A stretch of DNA of 64,000 nucleotides from Aureobasidium sp. EXF-3400 (lineage: Eukaryota; Ascomycota; Dothideomycetes; Dothideales; Saccotheciaceae), in contig SWBL01000244.1 of assembly GCA_024195585.1 (NCBI GenBank), positions 1-64,000 on the forward strand, in the 5' to 3' direction. The notes beneath the pieces are model-generated. The model was not told the DNA's origin. It saw nothing but the letters and a program-made list of their open reading frames with translations, and did no database searches. Both the position numbers and the translations under genes were made by a program. Shown piece after piece: positions 22,078 through 34,049 of the stretch (position 1 is the first letter of the stretch; each line of letters opens with the position of its first letter).

Positions 22078-23131
22078 ACACCCTGACAATGACCGCCGAG
22101 ATTTGAGTCCGAAGAGATCAGACAGTACACGAAATGCTGCATACACACACACACACCTAAGACAGTCAGTTAGTCAGCAAGCAGGGGATTAGTTTAGAAG
22201 CGGTCGATTATTCGTATTTGTATGCTTGTTGATCAATGAGAACTGCATGTTGTACTCTTTCCTTGGCCGAAACGTGGCTCTGTCAGTGTGTGACGTATTA
22301 CAAGGCTTCCTACGCTCGCGCATGTCGTATTCTGACGGAGGCGTTAGCGCGCTTTTCGTCCATACAACTCTGATCTGCCAAAGTAAGCGAATGCGGGTCT
22401 GAGAGAAGTGATGTGCACTCTCATGGTCGGATGTAAGTTTACGACACAAGACGAAAACGTCGAATGCAAGTCATAGTCAGCGGTGAGAGAGATGACGATC
22501 TGGATCAGGACCCAGGCCTCTTGTAAATCAAAGCCAGTTTCAAAATATAGTGATAGAGATTAAGCTACCATGTTATACACGGTGCAGGGACTGCATTCTC
22601 CGAACAGGCTGAAAGGCCTAGCTGCCGCAAAGGTACCAGTGATTTACGCTTTATAGGTCACAACAACAAGGACAGGCATAAGGCGGAGCAGGGAAAAGGC
22701 AGAGACCAAGGCCGAAAGTGGAATGGGGCAGATCAGGTTTGCAGGCGGCAAGTGGCATGCCGCGCCAGGCTTCAGCGTCGCACATCTCCTTCGACTTGGC
22801 CGGGCCCGGTGTCTTCGGTCAGCGTCTGGCTGAGTGTGCGACTGCTGTTTTGAAGATAGCAGAGGCGTGCTTGCCTCGCCCGCGCTGTCTCTGGTCAATC
22901 ATTTCGTCTTCCCTGGTGTCTGCTCTCTTCTCATTCAGTCGCTCATTATCCGCCCCCTGATCGATTTTCTTCTTCGACCTAACCTTAATCACCGCGACCT
23001 CTTTTCGATTACTCTACAACGATAATACTATCCTCGGTCCAAACTCGAACTCCTTTCGATTCATACGACCCAATTTCTCCAAAGACATCTTCGAATACAT
23101 CTTCTTTATGCAATAGTCGACCGTCTAGACA
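22078..23131. other. Intergenic, no supported gene
   Basis: The left part is the 3' UTR of the small protein gene, including a short (AC)n run near 22140. The right part is the promoter of the SH3 gene, with pyrimidine-rich DNA at about 22870-23010. Confidence 0.55.
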
Positions 23132-24972
23132 ATGTCCAACGATGCTCCCACGCGGCGCACGTTCAGGGGCGACGTCAACACTGGGCGCGTGCGATGCGAA
23201 AAGAGCTTGGAGCAAAGGCCTGCGACAACAATATATACCCAGACCAGAGAGAAGAAGGTGACGGGACGTTTCCGAACCCTCTTCGCTCTCGCTCTAACGG
23301 TCGCGGCGCTTCCAACTGTCCTGGCTCAGAGTTGCATTCCTCTGACAGACTCGTCCGAATGCCGTGCTTTCAACACGGCCTCTATCTCAACTGATACTAC
23401 CCTCACCGGACTATTCCCATTCCTTGCTAATGTCACCGACACCTCTTCTTTTGACACACAACTACAACAGTACATATCCAACGGCTTCATTCAACAAAGG
23501 TATTCCAACTTGATTGGTTGCTCTAGCTTCGACTTGTCAAACTCTTCCGACTATTATGCTCGCTACACTGCCAGCGTACTCTGCAATGCTATCGTTCAAA
23601 ACTCCATTTCAGCTTGTGACCTGACCGGAGATGCGACTCGGCCATTGTGTGCCAATACTTGTGTAAGATGATTCTGGGCTCAAGTCTGATCGTGAGTGTT
23701 GACCTCTTGATACAGGCCGAATATGCCGAGAGCGAACAATCTATTGCTGCAAGTGACATATGCGGCAATGCAAACTCGAATGCTATCGGTCAAATTCGAG
23801 CTGATTTTACCAACTGCGCATTGCCTGCAAATTCCTTGTCGGGTTCATGCATCGAAGGTGTTACTAACGAACCTGACAACTGCGGTTTTGCTTCCAATCT
23901 GGTCAATCTCTGCTCTTACTGTGCTGCAAGTTCGCCTAATGCCACCGATTCTTGCTGTGTCTTTTCCAATACCACAACGCGCTGCGACAATGTCGTCTTG
24001 CCCATTGTTGCTACTTCTTCCATGCAGCCTCTCTTCACATCAACTTCGTCGGCTACATCTTCGACCGCAACGAGATCTCCATCTTCAACATCGTCCCCAT
24101 CCACAAAGAAACGAAAAGGGCTTTCGGGGGGTGCAATTGCTGGAATCGTGATTGGGTCTCTGCTTGGCGTCTTTATTCTCCTTGCACTCTTGATTCTGGC
24201 CTGCGTTTTTCTCCGCCGTAGAAAACAGACCAGTCCAGCAACAAGCGTCTTCAACCAACCCGTGAGATCGCGTCAAGGTGGAGCTCCTCCAGCCATGGCA
24301 TACAGACATGATGGCGCTAGCAGGAGCCAGAACGACAGAATCGAAGCTCTTCCTGGCGGTCGTGTTGCCCGCATGGCCGCCTTGGAAGCCGTCTCGAGTG
24401 GATCTGAACGCAACACGACCGCCCTCGATTCTACACCAGAAACTCAGAGAACCCCACACTCGCATGCTGGTGGCATTGGTCCCCCTCCTAGGCGAAACGG
24501 TTCCTTGTCCAGCGGTTCGCTTCTCGCGTTTGGTGCTCATGACAGCCCTGCTCAAGACGGTGTTTCCTCGCCAGAAGGCACATCTGAATCGGAACAACTC
24601 AACTTTTTCAAAGACTATTATTCTCAAGACGACATACACCCGGGTGATCTTGTATCATCTCTGTGGGCCTATCAACCTCGTGCCGCTGATGAGTTTGATC
24701 TTGAACGTGGTGATATGGTCAAGGTTGTTGGTATATGGGACGATGGTTGGGCAACAGGAGTGCGGGTTAGCATGCGTGCTGAGGATTGGCAGAGCAAGGG
24801 CAAGCTGCAACGAGACAGCGGCATGAGCAGTGGCCAAGCAAGTCCTGAGGAATATGGTCCGGTCAAGGCATTTCCACTGGTTTGTGTATGCTTACCACAA
24901 CACTGGCGTCGAACCATTGAAGGCGATTCGACCGACGTGGGCACAACGGATGACCGGCCTAACAGCCCGTAG
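23132..24972 (+). CDS. Single-span membrane protein with C-terminal SH3 domain
   Basis: Exons 23132-23662 and 23716-24972 (53-nt intron, phase 0) encode 595 aa. A 48-residue basic N-terminus precedes a hydrophobic signal-like segment (LFALALTVAALPTVLAQS). Next comes a Cys-rich, N-glycosylation-rich ectodomain (about residues 68-280), a Ser/Thr stalk, a membrane span (GAIAGIVIGSLLGVFILLALLILACVFL, about 315-343) followed by RRRK, a disordered cytoplasmic region, and an SH3 domain near residues 488-575 (LWAYQPRAADEFDLERGD, WDDGWATG). The order recalls Fus1-like surface proteins that scaffold signalling or polarised growth; the role here is inferred. The long basic N-terminal extension before the signal segment is unusual, and a downstream start would give a classical signal peptide, but no in-frame ATG lies between. 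Confidence 0.85.
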
Positions 24973-25476
24973 AATGAAGTTGTCCCTGTTTATTACGACT
25001 AACAAGCATACCCTCCAGAGCACATTCATGTACCCCTTTTTGTTCTTTTTGGCTTCTTTTTTACCCTTCAGCACTATACCCACGACCTGTTTGAGTTGCA
25101 TATTATTAGTCGTCTTTATTTGGCTTGCTTTTATGAACGCTTTTTTTTTTTCTTTCTTGTTGAGCGCATTTCTGTAGCGATGCCGTGGTCCTTGTGGATA
25201 TGCTGTATGATACCCGTAGAAATTTTGATTTTACATTGGGTATACGAAATTGACATCTTGGTGATACATGTGTATCCCTCATATGCAGCTGTTCACGTGG
25301 GGGGTTGATGGATTCATCTGACCAGGCAACCCATAGTTCAGCCTGGGCATGCTGAGATGACTGCGCCTACTTTTGACGAACATTGCAGTTCAGGTCGAGG
25401 AAGTAGCCATGGCTATATTCGCATTTGTTAGAGAAGCGCTCATCTTGATCAAAAAGTCAAAGTCAAGGAAGGCACG
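24973..25476. other. Intergenic
   Basis: About 500 bp between two same-strand genes; it includes T-rich 3' flank near 25140 and the promoter of the CorA-like gene. No gene seen. Confidence 0.5.
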
Positions 25477-27365
25477 ATGAACCCATATCCTAGACGTTCA
25501 GATGTGAATCTGACACAACAACTCAAATACACTCCATCAACCTATCGGACAAGTATGGGAGATTCGCCTCGCGCCAACCGTCATCATCGCAAACGTCGGT
25601 CACCGAGACACAAGTCGTGGTATCATGAAGGCGCGCCCATTACTGTCTACATTGGCAACAGACGCTCGCCAAACTATCACAGCTCGATCCAAGTAACCAG
25701 CGCAGATGGCAGTAGATTTGCAGCGCTTGTTCATGAGACATTACGAATGAACCCACGGGATCCATTGCTGATGCAAGTCAAGTCCACGTCTCAAATGCTT
25801 CGAAACTGACTGGGTGTACTCCAGAACGTTCAATGGATTTCAGCCATGGCTCGGACAAGTTATCGAGACCTGCATCGATGATCGCTACGACGAACTCGCC
25901 GACCTCAATAGAGCACTGCAGTTTGACGACACCGTCAAGTTTCCTGAGCGAAGTAACAAAAGATCCACTCAGATACCATGGTCCTTCCTCGTCGATCAGA
26001 TGAATGTGCCAGATGTGTATTGGTGGACTTTTGGCAAGGAACCTCCTGGAGGTCGCTCTAAAGGCATTGACGAGAGTTAGCTGACTATCACAGAGCGAGC
26101 TGATGACAGAAAAGCTGACATACCGCGTAGTCGATGAATACCGCTTCCGTGTTGCTGCCTGGTGCTGCGGACGTCGCGCCTGTCGTTTTGATAGAGAAGT
26201 TCCCGTCACTCTTGTCTTTACGCAATCCAACGTTCCTGCCGAAAACGTCATGCACGACCTCTTCTTTCCATACTTTTATGAAGATGAAGAATATGACATG
26301 CCACGCAGGGACGAGGAGACTGTCTGTTGGACCTTTCTTAGGCTGTACTGGCTTCTGAGCGACTGGCAAAACATCATCCGAGAGATTGAGAGGGAACTGG
26401 AGGAGGCCGTATGTATTCAAACGGTCTGATGGAAACTTTTACTTACGATCAAGGAACAGGAACTCAACAGCCGTGGCAGGAAGTATCCTGTAAAATTGAG
26501 GTCGCGCAAGATGCACAAAAACATTGACCGTATCTACGAGCTTAGCGAATACATGCGCTTCCACTCGAGATCATTCAAGAAACTGCTCAAGCTAAAGGAT
26601 ACTATGCACAAGTCTCCAGATGATGCCATGGATCCAGTGTGGGACGAAATGGACGACGCTGTCGAAGATCTGGACCAATACTCTTATTACATGGAGACTC
26701 TCAAGGAACGCTTCCTCAATCTGATTGAACTCGTTAGTAGCCTCTATGTCACAACTCGGAAGCAAAGGCTTACATGACTTGCAGGAGTTCAACATTGAAA
26801 ATGCCAACCAGTCCGACTACTCACGCTTCTTGTCCATCATTGCGGCACTATACCTTCCAATCTCATATCTCACTGTGAGTCTTACCAGAAGCTTTGCTTT
26901 CTTGTATATGTTTCAACACCTCTGACAAAACATAGAGCGTATTTGGTATCAGTACCATGAAAGCACCAGCGATTCTGTGCTTATACATCTCCATCCCACT
27001 CTTGATCATCAGTCTCTTCTTCACCATCTTCTTTCCATGGGCCATTCGACGCTTTCAAAAGTTGTGGTATCCAGTTGATGAGTATAATGTCAAATTACCC
27101 AAAAACAGCTTCACCATGTTGAGTGAAGAATTACCGGCCGTAAGTAATGCCCTGTACCTGTTTTCCAACAAGTTGGTTGACACTTTACCTATAGAGTGCA
27201 GATGTTCCTCGAGTTATTGCCATTCAAGATCCAAACTTGCCTCGTCAGCATGCAGCTCGCCAGGACCATCACAAGCGCAACAAGAGCAAGCCTCGTTCCA
27301 GGTCAAGAATCAGGTCATTGAGTGCTCGGGGACGGCGGCGTCTCGATGTTGACGACAAGGTGTAA
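25477..27365 (+). CDS. CorA-like membrane protein (fungal Mg2+ transporter-like)
   Basis: About seven exons. Exons 4-7 are firm: 26460-26732, 26785-26874, 26936-27139 and 27195-27365, all phase 0. Exon 3 ends at 26408. The junctions of exons 1/2 (donor near 25783-25795, acceptor ending about 25832) and 2/3 (acceptor probably 26109) are phase-consistent but have weak donors. The N-terminus is basic (RRSPRHKSWYHEG). The middle has DRYDELADLNRALQFDD, TYRVVDEYRFRVAAWC and a helical stretch with VWDEMDDAVEDLDQYSYYMETL. The end has two membrane spans: ALYLPISYLTSVFGISTM and ILCLYISIPLLIISLFFTIFFPW. That tail is CorA-like, but the canonical GMN pore motif reads GIS. Such divergent CorA proteins are frequent in Pezizomycotina; transport is unproven. 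The C-terminus is an Arg/Ser-rich tail. Confidence 0.75.
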
Positions 27366-28419
27366 AAGGGGTATGGTTCCATGCTCATTTTTCTTTCAGC
27401 TGAGTGGAGCATGGACTCGAGTTGCCTCTCGCGCACGCGTCGCGGTGAACACGAGGTGGTGGTGCCTTGCAGAAGCGCTGCTAAGAGGCTGAAAGTGGCG
27501 CCACACATACTTACCCCTGCGGCTACCCTGCATGGACTTGGACTTACTCATGACGCGAGTGTATAATTACCGATGGTTTGGTTTGCTAATTGCTTCAAGG
27601 TGGGATTTGAGTTTCTCGAAAAGCAAAGAAGGCTTTTTTCGTTCTGTTCAAAAGTCCTGTTGCCTTGAGCAGCTGGTGATAATTTCCACAGTGATGCGTC
27701 CGTGCGGCCATGACACGACACCATGCATCACCTATGCGACCACCGCTGCTTTGAGGCATCATACCAGTTATCCGTGGGGATTGATACAACGTGAATCCTA
27801 CAATTGCGCCTCCTATTGAAAGTGGGCCAGAAATGGATAGTGGTGGCGGTGGTAGCTTTTTGTTCCAAGAAGAGAGAATCAGGGGAAAAGAGCCTCTTCC
27901 TTGGCTGGTTAGTCCCAAGCAACTGCTTCAGCTTGAAACGATAGGTAGGTTTTTGTTCTTTTTATGGAGAAGAGGTGGAGAGAAAACAGTCCATGGATTT
28001 GAATTGTTTTTGGCAAGTGCTTTTGGGCTTTGTTTCAAGGAGGATTTGAACAGAGATAGCAAAGCACTCAAGAGTTTCGTATAGTTCTGAAGCCTAGGAA
28101 CAGGGTTGCATGTAAGAGAAGTGGGCAAATCCAGAAAGCCAGATCAAAATCGTCTGTAGACAAGAAGAGAAACGAGACAAAGAACTGGTTTGAAAAAAAG
28201 ATTGATTTCGAAATCATACAGATTCTGTGGTATCAAGTAAATGTAATCTATAAAGGCTGAGTAGGACAATTATGAAGGGGAAATAGTAGAAAAGTTCGTG
28301 TAGGGGACGCCCGCTCAGTGGTCAACCCTTTTTTGGACCACACCAATAAACATCAATGATATCTCGAAAAACAGGACAGCGTTATAGACAGAAAGGAAAG
28401 AAACGAGAGAGAAACCACT
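27366..28419. other. Convergent intergenic region
   Basis: About 1.05 kb between the 3' ends of the CorA-like and glycosyltransferase genes. Short open frames only; nothing supported. Confidence 0.55.
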
Positions 28420-31123
28420 CTACCATGAGAAGGTCATGAGAGCGGGGTTGAGAGCAATGGGCAAGAGGAAATGCGATGCCACGACTGTAGCCATGGGCAA
28501 GATGGCGACAAAGTCGGTAATCATCCAGTCGTAAGGGATGAAGTCGGCGGTGGCGAGGATGATCATGCCAACAATGGCAACGATACAGAAGGAAAGCGAG
28601 TACTTGAAGCTCTTGAGAACCTTGGGCACCTCAATGAAGAAGTTTGAGAATTCGGCTTCCTTTCCGGTAGCACCCCATGACATGTCAATCTCGAACATGT
28701 GAGCGAGAAGAGCCTGGGAGACGTGAAGAGAGAGACCACCAAGGAAAATGGCAAGCATGAGAGTCCACTTGAAGTTTTCGATGAGAGCGCCAAACAAGGA
28801 TCTGTCACCGATACGGTAGCGCATGATGGCGAGGGCAATGTTACCAAGACCGTTGAAGACGATGACGAGCGAGAACCAGACCTTCCATGAGTCGAGGTAG
28901 TACTTGTCGAGGTAACCATTGAACCAACCCATGACGAAGTAGTTGACAGTGGTGAGAATCCAGGCGGCACCAATGGCGTAGTAGGTACCAATGTATGAAA
29001 CAATGGTAATCTTGGAGGTCATACGAATGTTGGAGAAGAGGAACTCGCGGAAGAGAGGGGTGAAGGGACCCTTGTAGATCCACATGCGCATGGGGTTGAA
29101 GAGAAGCTCGTTGCAACCATAGGCATACTTTTCCCAACGGGCCAGCTCATCGTATACAGTAAGCGACACACCTTCCTTGAAGCCTTCACCGGCCCAGGCG
29201 CCCAGACGGATGATGTAGCCGTTACATTGGAGACGAAGAGACATGTCGAAGTCTTCAGACACGTGAGATTCGGACCAGAACTTTTCGTAGCCATCTTCAT
29301 CAAAGTAGGAAACTTGTTGAATGGCAGCCCAGCGGAGAATGGCATTGTGACCGACGAAAGGAGCGACATCACCGTTGGAGACGGTGTAACGAATGGCAGT
29401 GTAGATGAGGTTGGTGAAGAAGGTGATACCGTTTTCGAAGTAGGTGTGGACGACTTGCATGACACCGGAACTGAATTGCATGATACCAACGTCGGGACTC
29501 TGTTCCATTTCGGAGGCAGCATCGAGAAGACAGTCGGAAGGAACACGAGTGTCGGAGTCAATGAGAAGGATGTAATCACCAACACGAATGTTGCCATCAG
29601 CCCAGGCGCGACCGTGTTCCTCGAGGACTTCACTGAGGCAGCGCTCATAGGCTTGAGCTTCATCGGCCTGGGTCCACTCGCTACCACGGTTGATCTGGAG
29701 AAGCTTCTCCTCGACATTGCAAGAAACCATGAGACCAAAGTTCATGTTGGAAGCCTTCTTGAACTTTCCGCGACGAACGAAACCTTCGGAACCGTGCTTG
29801 GGACGGGCAGTCCATCCAATGCTGTTGTCGGCGTAGAATTCAATTCTAGCCTCGCGCTCCTCCTCGTCGAGCAGCTGGAGACCATCGTCGTTGATGAAGA
29901 TGTTGGCAGAACCACCCTGAAGTTCATAGGTCGAAATGGCTTGCTTGATGGACTTGACGGTAGGGGCAATGACGGATGCGAGACCTTCCTTGTAAACCGG
30001 GCACTGGATGGTAACGTGGGGAAGATTACGGCCTTGAATGCGGCGAGGAAGCAGAGCGGAGTAGAAGCGAGAGTTGAGGGTCATCTGACGAACGGGACCA
30101 ATCATTTGAGCGATACAACCGACAATGACTTGAGCGAAGAAGAGGGTGAAGAAGATTTGGACAGGAGTGAGGGCGACGAAGGCGATGCGAGTATAGCTGC
30201 CATCAACCTTGACTTCGATGGCCAATTGTCGGTAACCAGCTCCGAGAAGAACGATGATGATGATGAGGGTGATGGAGACGAGGACGGTGTTCATGAGATG
30301 TGTTGGGCGGCTCTCGGGAAGAACTTCACCACTCTCCTCATCGATCTCTTCCTCTACGACACCAGGACCCTTCTTGGCGACAGGCTCGTCGGTAACCTCT
30401 TCAGGCTCACCAGTCTTCCAGACGAGCTCCATAAGCTCGCCCTCAATCAACTTGGCACGGCTGACGAGGTTGTTGGCATCATCATCCCAAACGACAAGAA
30501 GTGCCTCTGAAGCGATGAAGGCGGCGAACTGATGCTTGCGTGCTCTGGGAAGGTCCTCCATGGTGGGAAGAATCTGAACTCTGAGTCCATTCATAAGAGG
30601 TACGTCGACGGCGTCTGGTGACCAGGCGAGGAAAGTCTTGATGATACGGGAGTTGACAGTCATGGCGCACTGAATGATAATTAGATTTGTGAAGTCTTGC
30701 GGGAGGTCGATAGTTGCTTACCGGCACATTGAGTGATGCACATGCCATGGCAAAGGTAGATGTGCTGAGGGAGGGAGGGCAAGCCAAGTAGCTTCCCTTG
30801 AATTTCCTCAAAAGAACACCCTCAACTTCGCCGCTACCATCGCCAACCCATAGTCTAGCACATTGTTGTTGGAAGAGGTAGTTGACCATGACTTCGTGCT
30901 TGATGTCGTCCATGAAACCTGATCTTGATGAAGGTGCAATTGATGCACCAGACGAAAGGAGACCATTTCTGGGTGTTGAAAGGCCTGAAGGTGTGGTGCT
31001 GGCGAATGCTGGTGTAGGAGGAGCAAGAGGCTTCTCGGAAATCTCGCTCATTTCATTGGCAGGGGCTTGAGGCTTCTTCTCTGCATCGCCCTTGCCAGCC
31101 TTGAAGTAGTTCTTGAGACCCAT
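28420..31123 (-). CDS. Membrane family-2 glycosyltransferase (ZtGT2-like)
   Basis: Exons 31123-30722 and 30669-28420 (52-nt intron, phase 0) encode 883 aa. It is a processive-type GT2: NDDG (about 394-397), DSDTR (about 505-509), SEDFD (about 605-609) and a final ARW (about 644-646), matching the D, DxD, ED and xxRW signatures of chitin, cellulose and hyaluronan synthases. Two spans precede the catalytic domain (about 260-280 and 300-318) and several follow. The start MGLKNYFKAGKG and the overall plan resemble the conserved fungal GT2 shown in Zymoseptoria to be needed for hyphal growth on solid surfaces; I assign orthology from memory of the family, not from a search. The product glycan is unknown. 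The coding region is strongly codon-biased, leaving long open frames on the other strand, which suggests high expression. Confidence 0.88.
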
Positions 31124-34049
31124 GTTGGGTTATGGTCTGCGATAGACCTTTGTAGAAACGAATGTCAGACGATATACTAAGAGTGCAGATCCGGGGTGAC
31201 GGGATCGTTGTTTCTTGGTACAATAGTACAAGAGACTGTTTGATAAGATAGCGAGTAGTGGTAGATGGGTTAATGAGGGAATGAGGAGAAGAGAAGAAAG
31301 AGCTAGGAGGAAAAGGCTGGTGTATATGAAAGGCACGAACAGATCTCGAACGGCAAGGCTGGATACATGATAAAGCTGAAAGACGTTGAACGCTGACGGA
31401 AACGGTAGTGCACTACTGTAATCGGCCCAAATGCTATTCTAGCACCGAACGCGCTGGCGGGCACGCCGTAGGACCGTGGGAAACACATCTGAGATGCGGG
31501 TCTGGAATCGAGCACTCAACGGGGACGCTGTGGCTTCGGTTAGTTTCCAGTCAAGGGCTGAATCCGGATATGAGTTGGCATCGCGCTTATCGAACGGCGA
31601 CGAGTCAAGAAACGGCGACTGAGACATGTGCGGCGAAGGATCGACCTCTTGCTGGAGAAGGCATGGCCGGGTCTGAGCGTAGCGAGCACTAACTCGACCT
31701 TCACGGCCGAAACAGGCAGGCCCGCCAATATTGGTTGCCGTAGTGGGCAATGGTGTACAATACTTTATGTATGAGGTCGAGCTGAACCACACTGTACTGC
31801 TATACCATCGTCATTCATCTTATCGTGATGATTTCATGTCCTGCTGCGATTCTATCAAAATTATGGCCGCAGGTAGCTGTGTCGCATGCCAAAATGTCCT
31901 TTGTTTAGAAAGTCCGAAGCTGTTTTTGGCAAGGTTCTGTCATGCTGCAAGGTACGGCTTGGTCAAGGTTGCTACGTAATAGTACGTACTCGAGGAACCA
32001 GGTACGAATACCTTGCAGCAGCAGCAGGAGGATTCGCTTGTTGAATAATCGCTCTCGATCGCATCTTTGCGCACTCATGTTTCAGTGCCCAGAACATCTC
32101 GGACTTGGACGTGTAGATGCGAGACATGACTGTTCATCACTTGGCACCGAAGATGTGTGGCGAGTTTTCTGGAAGCGCAGAAATGTCTCTGATGGAAATT
32201 TTGAATTTGGCGAGTATTGGTAAATTCAACGGTCGGCGGTAGGAAACTCTGAAAGAGACTTGCGGATACCATGGCGGGAGCACGAGCTCTCATGCATGAG
32301 ACGGTTGCTAATCCGGGCGCCAAGTCCCGAGCAAGGTTCGGCTGTGACCTCAACCTCGACACTCACATGTTGATTGCTGCAATCATGCATCCACCCGAGA
32401 CCCCCCTTCAACGTGCATACAATCCTTGAACCCAATACTCGATATTTTGGAAGCTCATCCTTTTTAGCTGCCTATGTTCCTTTCGCGTGCCGCTGTTCAA
32501 TCATCACGAGGTATCTGTCCCGCTGTGCGAAAATACCTGTGCCGCTCAGTGACCACCTCGAGGCTTCAGCACAAATATTGCTGGAGGAGATTGCGTCTTG
32601 GGATCTTCAGCTTTCATTTATTCGCAATCGGAGCTGCTCTGCGTCGAGATCTTGAGAGATCTGCCACCTTGTCGGCTACTCTGCTGCATCTGCTTTGTAA
32701 GTGTTATTCCCAATAGACTTTTTGACCCGACATGGTGGAAAGCTTGCAAGTTCATACCACTTGCCGTCACTGTAAGTTTTCCGCCAGGCGGCTCACCCGT
32801 GGCGGGTCCCACTCAGTTAACACCAAGCACTCCTACGCTGCAGTCCATCCTTGTTTTCTGCACTTGCTGAGGAAAACTTCGCCTCAATGAAATCGTGCAT
32901 GAGCAGAAATAGCACGGTTGAGGTATCTTTTTCGACCCATGACTCCACCAATCCTCGCATACACTTTTCGATACAATATACAGAAAATTCATGTAGAGTC
33001 AGTGCTTCTATGGTGCAAGTTCCTCTCGAGCAGATCCCCCGAGCTTCTTCGTAATGATCGTCAGATATCGCATCACCTCTCCAGATTCTCGGCCTCGAGC
33101 TGAAGCGCAGATCATCCCACACAATAAACGACTATCTCGCCGTTATCTAGTGACACGAGGCTGAAAGCTGGCAGCCAGCACAGCCCTTTTACTTTAAAAC
33201 AAACCTTAGCGTGTTGATAACAGGCAGCTGTAGCTGAAGGGTTCTTCTTCAAGGGGCCACGCTTTCAGCTGCCCAACATTTAGGAACCCTGACCATAGAC
33301 GAGAGGGTGTGGCGTACCGAAGAAGAAGCTTTGACAAGAGGCCACGATGGAACTTGTTGTGGGCGTGTGCCTCCAAAAGTCAAAGAGTGCGCGCGACAAG
33401 CCTCTTTGGCAATACAAATTGAGACCACACCTGAACTGTAATAAGTTGAGACAAGTTTTTGGTGAGACTAGCCATGAATCTCAACGTCACGGGTTTCACC
33501 TCCCACCCTGACCCCTCACTGCCGGACGGTTGTGACGGATCTCGTTTTGACTGAGATCCTGCCTCTTGTCTGATCTCATGAAACGGTGCACCCAACCTCG
33601 TTCGTTGTGTACAACGGATAATGTTTTGCAACAAGACGTTGCTATCACGAGCAGTATCAGGGCACACCCTCTTTTGTATCTCTTGTAAGATACTCGGCCC
33701 GTTTAGTTGTCGTCTCAACGTTTCACGACCTTCGACGTTTTTGTCCCAGCCTTGTCGACCAGACTCGGCAGTCGACTGGGCAGAAACGTTGAAATCAGAC
33801 GATTCTATCCAACTGATTCAATGTCCATGTCGTGAGATCGATTTGTAGATGGCTGGTATTGCTTTATGGAGAGTGGGATAAGGATTCTTGGAATTGGAGA
33901 ATATGAGCAGATAGAAATTATAATGATTCTTGTGTCTATATTCGAGAAAAAGATTCGTGTCGTCCTCCTAGTGTGATTTAGGCATAAAAAACTCCTGTGG
34001 TATCGCAATTCAAAAACAGAAAACAAATCGCTATCAGAAAATATACAGT
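31124..34049. other. Long gene-poor interval
   Basis: About 2.9 kb between the glycosyltransferase start and the 3' end of the GH16 gene. The left end is the glycosyltransferase promoter and 5' UTR. I found no domain-bearing or splice-consistent gene on either strand; the longest open frames are about 100-117 codons and look random. Confidence 0.55.

Noticed and set aside
29227..30510. 427-codon frame opposite the glycosyltransferase
   Set aside because: It is a shadow of a strongly codon-biased gene; the real strand has all GT2 motifs.
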